From positions 4,216,001-4,280,000 of the forward strand of contig NC_021500.1 in NCBI RefSeq assembly GCF_000410515.1: 64,000 nt of DNA, in the 5' to 3' direction. Source of the DNA: Enterobacter sp. R4-368 (lineage in GTDB: Bacteria > Pseudomonadota > Gammaproteobacteria > Enterobacterales > Enterobacteriaceae). How positions within the stretch are numbered: the stretch's first letter is position 1; each line of letters begins with the position of its first letter. Shown here one piece after another: positions 8,058 through 17,925 of this stretch. A program made the translations under genes and the position numbers. The notes beneath the pieces were generated by a model, which worked only from the letters and a program-made list of their open reading frames with translations, searched no databases and had not been told where the DNA came from.

Positions 8058-8755
8058 GCGCGAAGCGATGCCAGGGAATAACGCTGCTTGCCGTCAGCCG
8101 TGAAATTATCGGCGGCAAGCCAGCGTTGCAGCGCGCTATCCACGGCAGGCCATTCACTATCAATAATTGAAAACCAGTCTGTGTCGCGGTTATGGCCTTT
8201 ACTCACCAGTGCCTGACGAAAGCGGCCTTCAAACTGAAAACCTAAGCGCAGCGCTGCCTGGCGTGAAGGTTCATTCAGACTGTTGCATTTCCACTCATAG
8301 CGGCGATAGCCAAGCGTGTCAAAAACGTAGCGCATCAGTAACCATTGGGCTTCTGTCGATGCCGGGGTACGGCTTAGCAGGGGCGAAAAATGCACGCTGC
8401 CCACTTCCACCACGCCGTTTTTTTCATCAATGCGCATCAACGATAAGCTGCCAACCGGCAAACCGGTTGGCTTATCGATAACGGCAAAATGAAGCGGATC
8501 GCGAAGGTCGCATACGCTGGTGACCCACGCGCTAAATGCGGCTTCATCCTGCTCGGGTTCGCGCAACAACCATGTCCAGCTACGGTTGTCGCCTGCACGT
8601 TGATGCGCCTGAAACAGCGCGGCGGCGTGTCCTGGTTGCAAGGGTTCGAGACGACAATAATCGCCTTTCAGCACTACGCGCTCGGGGAAAGGTCGCGGCT
8701 GCCAGCCCGGCAGCGCTGCACCGATCGGCTGTTGATACACGTTGAATGCGTTCAT
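8054..8755 (-). CDS. GNAT-family N-acetyltransferase (RimJ/RimL-like)
   Basis: A 233-residue protein of the Acetyltransf_3 type, with [16 protein letters not shown] near the N-terminus, [10 protein letters not shown] in the central beta strands, and [29 protein letters not shown] (written here as two pieces of one region, about 150-178), the usual acetyl-CoA/acceptor end of this family. The start at 8755 has AAAAGGAG in front; an in-frame extension to 8863 overlaps the divergent MocR gene start and is rejected. The acceptor (protein N-terminus, amine or small molecule) cannot be deduced. It is divergent from a MocR-type regulator, which probably controls it. Confidence 0.85.
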   Translation of the reverse strand: MNAFNVYQQPIGAALPGWQPRPFPERVVLKGDYCRLEPLQPGHAAALFQAHQRAGDNRSWTWLLREPEQDEAAFSAWVTSVCDLRDPLHFAVIDKPTGLPVGSLSLMRIDEKNGVVEVGSVHFSPLLSRTPASTEAQWLLMRYVFDTLGYRRYEWKCNSLNEPSRQAALRLGFQFEGRFRQALVSKGHNRDTDWFSIIDSEWPAVDSALQRWLAADNFTADGKQRYSLASLRA

Positions 8756-8790
8756 TTGTGGCTCCTTTTGATATGCCGCCAGCGTAACGT

Positions 8791-8819
8791 GGTACTGGTT
8801 CCCTAAAAAGAGCCATACC
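8791..8819. promoter_or_regulatory. Candidate MocR operator (GGTACTGG ... CCATACC)
   Basis: An imperfect inverted repeat in the 100-bp gap between the acetyltransferase and the MocR gene, close to a TATAGT -10-like element. The position suits autoregulation and control of the divergent gene. It is suggestive only. Confidence 0.35.
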
Positions 8820-8855
8820 GCTATAGTCTTATGGGGCCACGATTGAGAGCGTGAA

Positions 8856-10304
8856 ATGAACATTCCGGACGATGAGTTATATGCGCTACTGCGCCAGCCA
8901 CTGGCGGCGCGCGCGGGAGTGACGCGGCAGCGGACGCTCTATCTGGCGCTGCGTGATGCGATACGTAATGGCAGGTTAAAATCGGGCAGCCTGTTGCCGG
9001 GGTCGCGCGTGCTGGCGCAGGCGTTGGTGCTTTCGCGCAATACCGTTAACACGGCGCTTGAGCAACTGGCGGTGGAAGGATATGTATTGCGTGACCGGCA
9101 AGGAACGCGTGTCGCTACACTGACAAATGTTGAACGTTCACCGCAGACGCCGCCACCGGTCAGGCTGGCGCGCGGCGTACAACAGCTACCCGGCGGTGTT
9201 CAGCGTAATTCACCCGCGCTGGCATTCACTCCCGGTATTCCCGCCGCCAACTATTTTCCGCTGGCTATCTGGCGGCGTCTGATGGAGCGAGTATGGCGCG
9301 ACGAGGGCAACACGTTGCTGAATTATGGCGCGTCTGCCGGTGAACTGCGTCTGCGCGCGGCGATTGCGCGCCATCTGGCGATTTCCCGCGGTATTCATTG
9401 TGACGCCGAACAGATTGTGATCACTGAAGGTGCGCAGGAAGCACTGATGTTGTGTGTGCGTTTGTTGTGCGATGCCGGTGATGAAGCGTGGGTGGAAGAG
9501 CCTGGTTATGGCGGTGCAAAAACCGCGTTTTTATCGGCGGGGTTAAATGTCACGGGAATCGGTGTCGATAACGAAGGTATGCGGCTGGATGTGAAGGCAA
9601 CTACGCCGCGCATTATTTACACCTCGCCGTCGCATCAATATCCCTTAGGCCAGGTGATGAGTGCAACCCGGCGACTGGCGTTGCTGGATTATGCCCGTCG
9701 TGCGGGGAGCTGGATTATCGAGGACGATTATGACAGCGAGTTCCGTTATCCGGGCGAGCCTATTCCCGCGATGCTCGGCATGGTGGCTCATCCGCCGGTG
9801 GTCTATATCGGGACATTCAGCAAGACGCTGTTTCCATCGCTACGTATTGGCTTTATGGTCATGCCGCCCGCCCTGGCGCAGGTTGCTGCGCCGGTTATTG
9901 GTAGTTTATTACGCGGGGGCCACCGGGCAGAGCAACTAACGCTGGCGCGTTTTATTGAAGAGGGACATTACACGCGCCATCTGGCGGCGATGCGGCGTCT
10001 TTACCGCAAGCGGCAGGCACATTTGCTGGAGGCGTTACACAGCGAAATGCGGGTTGATCATCATGTATATGGTGGCGGCGGTGGGCTGCATTTAGCGTTG
10101 TCGATTCCGGGGATTGACGATCAGGCTCTTGTTCGCGAAGCGCATCAACTCCAGCTTGCGCCGCATGCGTTAAGCCGTTTCTGGCTTGAGCAAAACGCGG
10201 CATCAAGTGGGCTGGTATTGGGTTACGGTAATACCTCCGCCGCGCGGTTTCTGGCGGCGGTAAGTGCGCTTAACCGGCTGATTGTGCGCCAGCAGGGCGG
10301 GTAA
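8856..10304 (+). CDS. MocR-type regulator: GntR winged helix fused to an aminotransferase-like domain
   Basis: A 482-residue protein. Residues about 15-80 are a GntR winged helix ([22 protein letters not shown]). From about 115 to the end is a fold-type I PLP domain with [10 protein letters not shown] and the PLP-lysine in [10 protein letters not shown] (about 325). MocR proteins use PLP or a PLP adduct as effector and usually activate a divergent gene, here the GNAT acetyltransferase. It resembles PdxR and GabR-like enterobacterial paralogues, but no pdx or gab gene is adjacent, so I give no symbol. Its 3' end overlaps the 3' end of the convergent ylaC by 35 nt. Confidence 0.87.
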   Translation: MNIPDDELYALLRQPLAARAGVTRQRTLYLALRDAIRNGRLKSGSLLPGSRVLAQALVLSRNTVNTALEQLAVEGYVLRDRQGTRVATLTNVERSPQTPPPVRLARGVQQLPGGVQRNSPALAFTPGIPAANYFPLAIWRRLMERVWRDEGNTLLNYGASAGELRLRAAIARHLAISRGIHCDAEQIVITEGAQEALMLCVRLLCDAGDEAWVEEPGYGGAKTAFLSAGLNVTGIGVDNEGMRLDVKATTPRIIYTSPSHQYPLGQVMSATRRLALLDYARRAGSWIIEDDYDSEFRYPGEPIPAMLGMVAHPPVVYIGTFSKTLFPSLRIGFMVMPPALAQVAAPVIGSLLRGGHRAEQLTLARFIEEGHYTRHLAAMRRLYRKRQAHLLEALHSEMRVDHHVYGGGGGLHLALSIPGIDDQALVREAHQLQLAPHALSRFWLEQNAASSGLVLGYGNTSAARFLAAVSALNRLIVRQQGG

Positions 10305-10749
10305 GAGTGAAAACATCGTAAAAAGAGAGTTCGCCTTTACGCTCAACCATTTTCTGTAGCTGCGCTTTGTGTTCCTCATCCACATTCGGCGAGTGAAGAA
10401 TGGCCTCAATCAAACCATCAGGTACAAAGCGGGTGTTGTACCACTCGCCGTTATAACAGACGCGAAAATCGAGAACATCGATATCGTCGTAGTTGTAGCG
10501 CGGGTAAACATCGAAAAAGAAAAAGCCGTTTAGCACGATGAACAGCACAACCAGCAACCATACCGAACCGGAGAGGGTTTCGGACTGCAGCATCACGGCG
10601 AGCGTAGCCAGCCAGGCCAGATACATGCCGATAAACAAGCCAGGATGTTTGCGGATAAAACTGATACTGAAGCGCGGCCGGTTATCCCGTTTCTCGCGCT
10701 GATTTATCTCTTCAATCGTTTCGGTGAGCAGCCGCTGTATCTCTGTCAT
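10270..10749 (-). CDS. ylaC: Inner membrane protein YlaC
   Basis: A 159-residue protein with two adjacent membrane segments (about residues 38-56 and 62-80) and a cytoplasmic C-terminal domain ([10 protein letters not shown] near the end). Size, topology and position next to maa-hha-tomB match E. coli YlaC, whose function is unknown. It overlaps the end of the MocR gene on the other strand by 35 nt. Confidence 0.88.
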   Translation of the reverse strand: MTEIQRLLTETIEEINQREKRDNRPRFSISFIRKHPGLFIGMYLAWLATLAVMLQSETLSGSVWLLVVLFIVLNGFFFFDVYPRYNYDDIDVLDFRVCYNGEWYNTRFVPDGLIEAILHSPNVDEEHKAQLQKMVERKGELSFYDVFTLTRPAGAQSAG

Positions 10750-10849
10750 CTTACGCCTTTGTTGATACTGTTTTGCAGGTGGACAGCCTATTTTAAGTTG
10801 CCACCATGTATGAAAAAAGTAACAGTTTCAGCACAAAAAACGATAACAG

Positions 10850-11416
10850 TTACCGCGCGGCGGGGGGCAGTGTTTTGATGATCTGCGCCGGGTTACCGCC
10901 GACGATCACATTGGGTGGTACATCTTTGACCACAACCGCACCGGAAGCAATCACGGCGTTATCCCCGATTGTGACGCCAGGATTAATCACCGCTCGCCCG
11001 CCAATCCAGACGTTATGGCCAATGGTGACGGGCTTTCCATATTCAATGCCGCTTATGCGTTCAGCGGCATCAACCGGATGCGTTGCTGTGTAAATATGCA
11101 CGCCAGGTGCCAGCATGCAATTGTCGCCGATGTGAATAGGGCAGACATCGAGCATCACGCAATCAAAATTAGCGTAAAACGACTTACCGAGGAAAATATT
11201 GTACCCATAGTCACAGCGGAAACTGGGTTCAATGTAAGCATCTTCACTTTTACCAAGCAGATCTTTGAGAATGGCTTTGCGTTCAGCTTTTTCCTCAGGG
11301 CCTGAATGGTTATAGCGATGAAGCAACTGGCGGGCACGCAGACGGTCGGCACGCAAGGTTTCATCAGACGGGCGGTAGGGCAGGCCGGCTGTCATTTTTT
11401 GTTTTTCATCATTCAT
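10850..11416 (-). CDS. maa: Maltose O-acetyltransferase (left-handed beta-helix)
   Basis: A 188-residue hexapeptide-repeat acetyltransferase. The C-terminal half has the repeating [19 protein letters not shown] pattern of a left-handed beta-helix. The central [10 protein letters not shown] carries the catalytic histidine region of the LacA/Maa family. E. coli Maa transfers acetyl from acetyl-CoA to maltose and glucose. I place the start at 11416 (MNDEKQK) because it matches the family N-terminus; an in-frame GTG lies 15 nt upstream and no strong ribosome site decides between them. It lies downstream of hha in the same orientation, as in E. coli. Confidence 0.9.
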   Translation of the reverse strand: MNDEKQKMTAGLPYRPSDETLRADRLRARQLLHRYNHSGPEEKAERKAILKDLLGKSEDAYIEPSFRCDYGYNIFLGKSFYANFDCVMLDVCPIHIGDNCMLAPGVHIYTATHPVDAAERISGIEYGKPVTIGHNVWIGGRAVINPGVTIGDNAVIASGAVVVKDVPPNVIVGGNPAQIIKTLPPAAR

Positions 11417-11492
11417 TGGGAGCGGATACACCTGTCACCAAGGTTGAACGCCATGTTGCGGTAGAAAAATCTTCGATAAACATTCAGGATAA

Positions 11493-11711
11493 TTAGCGCA
11501 CAAACTTCCACACGGAGGAGGGGATTTTGTCATAAAGCTTATTCATGGTCAGTTCTGCCAGACGATGATCCGCTGCTGAATAAAACACCGCGAGTTCCTC
11601 GTCGGGAAGTTCATATTTATTTTTTTCAATTACACGTTCAAGGGTATCAATTGTCTGACAGCGTCTTAAACGCATCAAATAATCAATTTTTGTTAATGGT
11701 TTTTCGGACAT
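11493..11711 (-). CDS. hha: Haemolysin expression modulator Hha
   Basis: A 72-residue protein nearly identical to E. coli Hha (MSEKPLTK at the N-terminus, [10 protein letters not shown] at the C-terminus). Hha binds H-NS, shapes silencing of horizontally acquired DNA and modulates biofilm genes. It lies 23 nt downstream of tomB in the same direction, the conserved tomB-hha pair. The C-terminal Ile of E. coli is Val here; nothing important is missing. Confidence 0.97.
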   Translation of the reverse strand: MSEKPLTKIDYLMRLRRCQTIDTLERVIEKNKYELPDEELAVFYSAADHRLAELTMNKLYDKIPSSVWKFVR

Positions 11712-11734
11712 ACCTTCACCTTAGTGTTGAAAAA

Positions 11735-12109
11735 TTAACAAGAGTGGCTAACAGGATTAGCCTTGCTTACATTGACGAAACTGCGGAACAATTTGTTACC
11801 TGTTTTACGCCATTTCTGTAAGTCGTGTGTATTTATGCCATAGCTACTGAACAACATAAACGTATCGTCGAGGTATTCGTCTATCAGTTCAATCAGCTTA
11901 TTATCTTCATTGTACTTAATTTTATAATTAAGTGCGAAAGTGGCTATGTGTTCTATCAGCTCGTTTAACTGCAAATTGATTGCTGAAGTAGGATCGTTAA
12001 CCCATCCATGATGGCTCTCTTCAAGATTAACGATGCAATCATGGTACAACGTTTCGCAGAGAAATTTGAGCTGCGCAATATCATGCCTTTTCGGCGAGTA
12101 TTCGTCCAT
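11735..12109 (-). CDS. tomB: Hha toxicity modulator TomB
   Basis: A 124-residue acidic protein (MDEYSPKRHDIAQLKF at the start, ANPVSHSC at the end) matching E. coli TomB (YbaJ), which attenuates Hha toxicity and influences biofilm. The ATG at 12109 has AAGGGG upstream and gives the family length; an in-frame extension to 12148 is ignored. Promoters for the tomB-hha unit should lie in the long AT-rich region to its right. Confidence 0.95.
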   Translation of the reverse strand: MDEYSPKRHDIAQLKFLCETLYHDCIVNLEESHHGWVNDPTSAINLQLNELIEHIATFALNYKIKYNEDNKLIELIDEYLDDTFMLFSSYGINTHDLQKWRKTGNKLFRSFVNVSKANPVSHSC

Positions 12110-12238
12110 AACGCATCCCCTTCTGAGTGGTAATTTTTTACTAACCAAACGCTGTTTCAGGATGGGAAACTTCTGCTCTGACCAGAGACACAGGCTGCTT
12201 TATGATGTTGATATAACTATAAGCTAGTCTGAATAGGA

Positions 12239-12259
12239 TTTCATGGTGCCATCATGAAA
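12239..12259. repeat. Inverted repeat TTTCATG-N7-CATGAAA upstream of tomB-hha
   Basis: A perfect 7-bp dyad; its spacer also contains part of a nested ATGG-TG-CCAT palindrome, so the 21 bases can pair in two ways. It lies about 130 bp upstream of the tomB ATG and could be an operator or an mRNA hairpin. Confidence 0.45.
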
Positions 12260-12324
12260 AATTACAAATAATATGTTTTTCTGTCCAAAATGGACGAAAT
12301 AGCAAACGACTCAATGGAGATAAA

Positions 12325-12378
12325 ATGTCGCGGATATGCGTTTTATTGTTAGCGCATCCTTACGATTCATTAAGTTAG
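12325..12378 (+). other. Possible 17-residue small ORF
   Basis: ATG at 12325 is preceded by GGAG with 5-nt spacing. The frame encodes MSRICVLLLAHPYDSLS, then TAG. It is hydrophobic and resembles the first strand of flavodoxin-like quinone reductases (VLLLAHP), so it could be a leader peptide, a gene remnant or chance. Nothing downstream continues that family. Confidence 0.2.
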
Positions 12379-12589
12379 CGCAATTGAGATTATTCCTCAA
12401 ATGGGAATATTTTTATACCAGGATTTTTCTGACTTAATCTGATTGTACTAGTTAATTAAGAGTATTACCTGGCGATCAAAGTTTTATCCCAAATACACAG
12501 TAATTATATGCCTTATATTTGCAGCATAAAATAAACAAACAGACAATAAATGCTTTTAATGGCCGTTTATGGACGAATGCGTTGATGTG

Positions 12590-12615
12590 AAAAAGGCCGC
12601 TAAGCGCGGCCTTTT
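12590..12615. terminator. Terminator of acrAB
   Basis: GGCCGC-taagc-GCGGCC with A tracts on the left and T tracts on the right, so it can work in both directions. It lies 22 bp beyond the acrB stop. Confidence 0.85.
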
Positions 12616-12636
12616 CTAATATAGAGACTGAGAAAC

Positions 12637-15600
12637 TTACTGCTGCTCAACCTTGTGGCTATGTTCGATATCTTCGCTGCGGCGGCTAAAGCGGCGGCGG
12701 ACCACCACAAAGAACACCGGAACAAAGAAGATTGCCAGTACGGTTGCGGTGATCATGCCGCCCATTACGCCGGTACCTACGGCGTTCTGCGCGCCGGAAC
12801 CTGCACCGGAGCTGATAACCAACGGCAGTACCCCGAGGATAAACGCCAGAGACGTCATCAGAATCGGGCGCAAACGCATACGTACTGCTTCGAGCGTCGC
12901 TTCTATCAGCCCTTTACCCTCTTTATCCATCAGATCCTTGGCGAATTCGACGATAAGTATCGCGTTCTTCGCCGACAAGCCAATGGTTGTCAGCAGGCCT
13001 ACCTGGAAGTACACGTCATTGGTCAGGCCACGGAAAGTCGCCGCCAGCAATGCGCCAACTACCCCCAGTGGCACCACCAGCATGACCGAGAACGGAATCG
13101 ACCAGCTCTCATACAGTGCCGCCAGACAGAGGAAGACCACAATCAGCGAAATGGCGTACAGCGCTGGCGCCTGGTTACCGGAGAGACGTTCCTGGTAGGA
13201 CATCCCCGTCCAGTCATAGCCGATGCCGGTAGGCAACTTGCTGGCCAGTTCTTCCATCATTGCCATTGCTTCACCGGTACTTTTACCCGGAGCCGCCTGG
13301 CCAAGAAGTTCCATTGACGGTAAACCGTTGTAACGTTCCAGACGCGGTGAACCATATTCCCAGTGCGTGGTGGAGAAGGCCGAGAACGGCACCATCTGAC
13401 CATCGGTTGCACGGACGTACCAGTTACCGATGTCGCTTGGCAACATGCGGTATTTCGCCTGCGACATCACGTACACTTTCTTCACGCGACCACGGTCGAT
13501 GAAGTCGTTAACGTAGCTCCCACCCCATGCTGCTCCCAGCGTGGTGTTGATATCGCTAATTGAGACGCCCAGCGCCTGCGCTTTTTCCTGATCGATATCG
13601 ATCTTGAATTGCGGTGTATCTTCAAGTCCGTTAGGACGCACACCGACCAGCAGATCCGGATGCTGCGCGATTTCACCAAACAACTGGTTACGCGCCTGCG
13701 TTAACTTCTCATGACCGAGGTTGGCCTGATCGATTAACTGGAAGTCAAAGCCGGTAGCCGTACCCAGCTCGACAATCGCTGGCAGGTTAAAGGCGAAGAC
13801 CATCGCATCTTTAATCGATGCAAAGTGCGCACTGGCACGGCCCGCAATGGCCGGAACCTTGTTCGCTTCACCTGGGCGTTCATCCCAGTTTTTCAGCGAA
13901 ACGAATGCCAGACCGGTGTTCTGACCGCGACCGGAGAAGCCGAAACCGTTAACGGTAAAGACGGAGTTAACGTTGTCTTTCTCGTTTTCCAGATAATACT
14001 TCGTCACTTCATCCAGCACTTTCTGCGTGCGTTCTTGAGTCGCACCCGCAGGCAACTGAGCCATGGTCAAAAATACACCCTGGTCTTCATCCGGCAGGAA
14101 CGAACTTGGCAGACGCACAAACAGCACCGCCATGCCCGCAACGATAATGATATAGAGCAGCAAATAACGACCGGTGCTGCGCAGGATGTTGCCCACGCTG
14201 TCGGTGTAGTGGTGCGTGCTCTTCTCGAACATGCGGTTGAACCAGCCGAAGAAGCCTTTTTTGCCTTCGCCATGATCGCCTTTTGCGACCGGTTTCAGCA
14301 TCGTGGCGCACAGCGCAGGCGTCAGGATCAACGCCACCAGTACAGAGAGCACCATCGCAGAAACGATAGTGATCGAGAACTGGCGATAGATAGCGCCGGT
14401 AGAACCACCAAAGAAGGCCATCGGGATAAATACGGCTGACAGAACCAGCGCAATACCGACCAGCGCGCCCTGAATCTGCTCCATCGAGCGGCGTGTCGCC
14501 TCTTTCGGCGGCAAGCCCTCTTCCATCATCACACGCTCGACGTTTTCCACCACCACGATGGCGTCGTCCACGAGCAGACCTATCGCCAGCACCATACCAA
14601 ACATGGTGAGGGTGTTTATCGAGTAGCCAAACGCGGCGAGTATGGCGAAAGTACCGAGCAGCACCACCGGCACCGCGATGGTTGGGATAAGCGTTGCGCG
14701 GAAGTTCTGCAGGAACAAATACATCACCAGGAACACCAGCACGATCGCTTCAACCAGCGTTTTCACCACTTCGTTAATCGAGATCTTAACGAACGGGGTG
14801 GTGTCGTACGGGTAAACCACTTTCAGACCGTGCGGGAAGAACGGTTCCAGTTTGGCAATAGTCGCGCGTACTGCCTCGGCGGTATCCAGTGCGTTCGCGC
14901 CGGTTGCCAGTTTAATCCCCAGACCCGCTGCCGGTTGACCGTTGTAGCGGGCGATAACGTCGTAGCTTTCGCCGCCCAGTTCGATCTTCGCGACATCACG
15001 CAGACGAACCTGCGAGCCATCGCTGTTCACTTTCAGCAGGATTTTGCCAAACTCTTCGGTCGAGGTCAGACGGGTCTGCGCGATGATGGAGGCGTTCAAC
15101 TGCTGCCCTTTCACCGGCGGTGTACCGCCTAACTGACCAGCCGCTACCTGGGCGTTCTGCGCTTTAATAGCCGTAATCACGTCAACCGGTGTCAGCTGGA
15201 AGTTATTGAGTTTGTTCGGATCCATCCAGATACGCATTGCATACTGCGCACCAAACAGCTGAACATCACCCACGCCCGCAGTACGGCTGACCGGATCTTT
15301 AATAGTCGCGCCCACATAGTCGGCAATATCTTCCTGCGTCATTGAGCCATCGGTACTGATCATACCGAGAACCATCAGGAAGCTACTGGATGATTTCTCA
15401 ACGCTAACGCCTTGCTGTTGTACTTCCTGCGGTAACAACGGCATCGCCAGCTGCAGTTTGTTCTGCACCTGAACCTGCGCGATATCCGCATCAGTACCGG
15501 AATCGAAGGTGATAGTGATCTGCACCGTACCAGAGGAATCACTGGCAGAGGACATATACAGCAGGTTATCGATACCGTTCATGTTCTGTTCGATAACCTG

Positions 15601-15786
15601 CGTTACGGTATCCTGCACCGTTTTCGCATCAGCACCTGGGTAGGAAGCCGTGATCTGAATTGCCGGTGGCGCGATCGTCGGATACTGCGCTACCGGCAAT
15701 TTGAGGATCGAAAGCGCCCCCGCCAGCATGATGATAATCGCGATAACCCACGCAAATATGGGGCGATCGATAAAAAACTTAGCCAT
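12637..15786 (-). CDS. acrB: RND multidrug efflux transporter AcrB
   Basis: A 1049-residue inner-membrane proton antiporter with the standard [13 protein letters not shown] start and the length of E. coli AcrB. The proton relay aspartates are present in [12 protein letters not shown] (TM4, D407-D408 equivalents), and the two RND halves with large periplasmic loops are intact. AcrB pumps antibiotics, bile salts and dyes through AcrA and TolC. It is the second gene of acrAB, 22 nt after acrA, under AcrR and MarA/SoxS/Rob control. The end (KVEQQ) differs slightly from E. coli, as usual for a divergent species. Confidence 0.98.
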   Translation of the reverse strand: MAKFFIDRPIFAWVIAIIIMLAGALSILKLPVAQYPTIAPPAIQITASYPGADAKTVQDTVTQVIEQNMNGIDNLLYMSSASDSSGTVQITITFDSGTDADIAQVQVQNKLQLAMPLLPQEVQQQGVSVEKSSSSFLMVLGMISTDGSMTQEDIADYVGATIKDPVSRTAGVGDVQLFGAQYAMRIWMDPNKLNNFQLTPVDVITAIKAQNAQVAAGQLGGTPPVKGQQLNASIIAQTRLTSTEEFGKILLKVNSDGSQVRLRDVAKIELGGESYDVIARYNGQPAAGLGIKLATGANALDTAEAVRATIAKLEPFFPHGLKVVYPYDTTPFVKISINEVVKTLVEAIVLVFLVMYLFLQNFRATLIPTIAVPVVLLGTFAILAAFGYSINTLTMFGMVLAIGLLVDDAIVVVENVERVMMEEGLPPKEATRRSMEQIQGALVGIALVLSAVFIPMAFFGGSTGAIYRQFSITIVSAMVLSVLVALILTPALCATMLKPVAKGDHGEGKKGFFGWFNRMFEKSTHHYTDSVGNILRSTGRYLLLYIIIVAGMAVLFVRLPSSFLPDEDQGVFLTMAQLPAGATQERTQKVLDEVTKYYLENEKDNVNSVFTVNGFGFSGRGQNTGLAFVSLKNWDERPGEANKVPAIAGRASAHFASIKDAMVFAFNLPAIVELGTATGFDFQLIDQANLGHEKLTQARNQLFGEIAQHPDLLVGVRPNGLEDTPQFKIDIDQEKAQALGVSISDINTTLGAAWGGSYVNDFIDRGRVKKVYVMSQAKYRMLPSDIGNWYVRATDGQMVPFSAFSTTHWEYGSPRLERYNGLPSMELLGQAAPGKSTGEAMAMMEELASKLPTGIGYDWTGMSYQERLSGNQAPALYAISLIVVFLCLAALYESWSIPFSVMLVVPLGVVGALLAATFRGLTNDVYFQVGLLTTIGLSAKNAILIVEFAKDLMDKEGKGLIEATLEAVRMRLRPILMTSLAFILGVLPLVISSGAGSGAQNAVGTGVMGGMITATVLAIFFVPVFFVVVRRRFSRRSEDIEHSHKVEQQ

Positions 15787-15808
15787 GTCTTAACGGCTCC
15801 TGTTTAAG

Positions 15809-17002
15809 TTAAGACTTCGGTTTTTCTGACTGGCCGCCGGCCTGGGCTTGCTCTTTATTGTCAGAAGTCACTTCCTGCGCTTTCACCTGCGCGCCCGGTT
15901 TGACTTTTTGTAAGCCCGTGATGATCACGCGATCGCCGGTTTTCAGGCCATCCGTTACGAGCCATTTGTCGCCAATGGCCTGGGTCGCAGTGATATTACG
16001 GATTTCAACTTTGTCACCTTCGCCCACAACCATCACCGTTGCATCGCCGCGCGGTGTACGGGCAACGCCTTGCTGCGGAACCAGCATCGCGTTCGGGTTT
16101 ACACCCTCTTCAAGCCTGGCGCGCACAAACATGCCCGGCAGCAGGGTGTGGTCAGGGTTCGGGAACACAGCACGCAGCGTGATAGAACCGGTGGTCTGGT
16201 CTACGGTCACACCGGAGAACTCCAGCGTGCCAGTCTGCGAATACTCAATGCCGTCATTGGTGACCAGTTGCACTTTCGCTTTGCCGTTTTCCTGTTTCAG
16301 AGAACCATTGGCCATCTCTTGTTTCAGGCGCAGGAAGTCGTTGCTCGACTGGGTTACATCAACGTAGATCGGGTCAAGCTGCTGCACGGTAGTCAGCGCA
16401 GTCGTTTGCCCACTCTGCACTAACGCGCCTTCCGTTACGTTCGAGGTACCGGTGCGGCCGCTAATTGGCGAGGTCACTTTGGTGTAAGCCAGATTGATAC
16501 GCGCGCTTTCAACCGCTGCTTTTGCGGCGACAACCGACGCATTAGCCTGCTGTGCATCCGCCTGCGCGGTGTCGTAATCCTGTTGGCTGATGTACTTGGT
16601 GCCGAGCAGCTTTTTATAACGATTCACGGTCATCTGCGCGATATTCGCCGCAGCTTGCGCCTTAGCAAGATCGCCTTTCGCGCTGTCGTAAGCAGCCTGA
16701 TAAGTTGCCGGATCAATCTGATAGAGCGAGACACCAGCTTCAACGTCACTGCCTTCCGTGAAGTTGCGTTTTAAGATAATGCCGCTAACCTGCGGGCGGA
16801 CTTCTGCGATGCGGTACGCACTGGTTCGGCCCGGCAGTTCTGTGGTGATTTGCAGAGGTTCAGTTTTGACCGTTACGACGCCAACTTCTGGCATCTGGCC
16901 TGCTCCCTGCTGCGCAGGTTTTTCGTCACATCCTGTAAGCGCTAAGCTGCCCGAAAGCATCAGAACGACCGCCAGAGGCGTTAACCCTCTGTTTTTGTTC
17001 AT
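15809..17002 (-). CDS. acrA: Periplasmic adaptor lipoprotein AcrA
   Basis: A 397-residue membrane-fusion protein. The start at 17002 (MNKNRG) gives the E. coli length; an extension to 17062 is not supported. The signal peptide ends in a lipobox LTGC, so it is lipidated at about C25. Lipoyl, alpha-hairpin (AKAQAAANIAQMTVNRYKKL) and beta-barrel regions follow. AcrA bridges AcrB to TolC. It is divergent from acrR across a 142-bp control region. Confidence 0.98.
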   Translation of the reverse strand: MNKNRGLTPLAVVLMLSGSLALTGCDEKPAQQGAGQMPEVGVVTVKTEPLQITTELPGRTSAYRIAEVRPQVSGIILKRNFTEGSDVEAGVSLYQIDPATYQAAYDSAKGDLAKAQAAANIAQMTVNRYKKLLGTKYISQQDYDTAQADAQQANASVVAAKAAVESARINLAYTKVTSPISGRTGTSNVTEGALVQSGQTTALTTVQQLDPIYVDVTQSSNDFLRLKQEMANGSLKQENGKAKVQLVTNDGIEYSQTGTLEFSGVTVDQTTGSITLRAVFPNPDHTLLPGMFVRARLEEGVNPNAMLVPQQGVARTPRGDATVMVVGEGDKVEIRNITATQAIGDKWLVTDGLKTGDRVIITGLQKVKPGAQVKAQEVTSDNKEQAQAGGQSEKPKS

Positions 17003-17092
17003 AAGTAAACCTCGAGTGTCCGATTTCAAATTGATCAATGGATCAATGGCCCAAAAACCCATTGCTGCGTTTATATTATGGTCGTGCTATGG

Positions 17093-17116
17093 TACAAACA
17101 TTCACAAATGTATGTA
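17093..17116. promoter_or_regulatory. AcrR operator in the acrA-acrR intergenic region
   Basis: A 24-bp near-palindrome (ends TACA ... TGTA, centre ACATTCACAAATGT) that differs from the E. coli AcrR operator, as I recall it, at one position. It sits between the divergent acrA and acrR starts, where AcrR represses both. Confidence 0.9.
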
Positions 17117-17144
17117 AATCTGACTCCTGTAAATTCACCAACAT

Positions 17145-17163
17145 ATGGCACGAAAAACCAAAC
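17145..17163 (+). promoter_or_regulatory. Marbox match overlapping the acrR start codon
   Basis: ATGGCACGAAAAACCAAAC fits the MarA/SoxS/Rob consensus AYnGCACnnWnnRYYAAAY at every specified position. It coincides with the first codons of acrR and lies 142 bp from the acrA start, where it can activate the divergent acrAB promoter. The match is direct; function is inferred from the conserved arrangement. Confidence 0.65.
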
Positions 17164-17798
17164 AACAGGCGCTGGAGACTCGTCAGCACATTCTTGATGT
17201 CGCCATGCGTCTATTTTCGCAGAATGGCGTTTCTGCAACTTCGTTGGCTGAAATTGCGCAGGCGGCAGGCGTGACTCGCGGCGCGATTTACTGGCACTTC
17301 AAAAACAAGTCGGATTTGTTTAGTGAAATATGGGAGCTATCAGAGTCCAGTATTAGCGATCTTGAGACTGAGTATCGGGCAAAATTCCCCGACGATCCAC
17401 TCTCTGTATTAAGAGAAATATTGGTTTATATCCTTGAAGCAACAGTTGTTGAAGAACGGCGTCGCTTAATGATGGAGATCATTTTTCACAAATGTGAGTT
17501 TGTCGGCGAAATGGCGATTGTGCAAGAAGCGCAGCGGAATTTGTGCCTGGAAAGTTATGATCGAATCGAGCTTACACTCCGCGAATGTATGCAGGCAAAA
17601 TTGCTGCCGGACAATTTACTGACCCGCCGCGTCGCAGTGCTTATACGCGCCTATATTTCAGGGATTATGGAAAACTGGCTCTTTGCCCCGCAATCTTTTG
17701 ACCTCAAAAAAGAAGCGCGTGATTACGTTTCTGTCTTGCTTGAGATGTGCCAGCTCTGCCCGACGCTGCGCGCTGAGCCGCTCGCGCTCAACGCATAA
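17145..17798 (+). CDS. acrR: TetR-family repressor AcrR
   Basis: A 217-residue TetR-type repressor. The N-terminal helix-turn-helix (about 10-55, with [23 protein letters not shown]) is intact, followed by the helical ligand domain that accepts dyes and drugs. It represses acrAB and itself through the 24-bp operator just upstream. A strong hairpin follows the gene. No truncation or frameshift is present, so AcrAB control should be normal. Confidence 0.97.
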   Translation: MARKTKQQALETRQHILDVAMRLFSQNGVSATSLAEIAQAAGVTRGAIYWHFKNKSDLFSEIWELSESSISDLETEYRAKFPDDPLSVLREILVYILEATVVEERRRLMMEIIFHKCEFVGEMAIVQEAQRNLCLESYDRIELTLRECMQAKLLPDNLLTRRVAVLIRAYISGIMENWLFAPQSFDLKKEARDYVSVLLEMCQLCPTLRAEPLALNA

Positions 17799-17804
17799 CA
17801 TTGC

Positions 17805-17832
17805 AAGCCGCCAGGATTTCTCCTGGAGGCTT
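17805..17832 (+). terminator. Hairpin after acrR
   Basis: AAGCC-g-CCAGGA, loop TTTC, TCCTGG-a-GGCTT, starting 7 bp after the acrR stop. The stem is strong but has no long T run, so termination may be partial. Confidence 0.6.
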
Positions 17833-17925
17833 CTCACTTCGCTAGGTTGTTGCATAACAGCGTGATATTCTTGCGCGCGTGGCTATTCCGGCCGCCTTCC
17901 CGAACAGAAAACGATCGCTCAAATT

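Larger units (their letters stand above)
12110..12636. other. Long AT-rich intergenic region between tomB and acrB
   Basis: A stretch of 527 bp without a recognised gene. It must contain the tomB-hha promoter. It holds an inverted repeat at 12239-12259, a short dyad GTCCA-N3-TGGAC near 12282-12294, a 17-codon open frame at 12325-12378 with a ribosome site, and the acrB terminator at the right end. High AT content fits H-NS/Hha binding. I recognise no known small RNA here. Confidence 0.6.
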
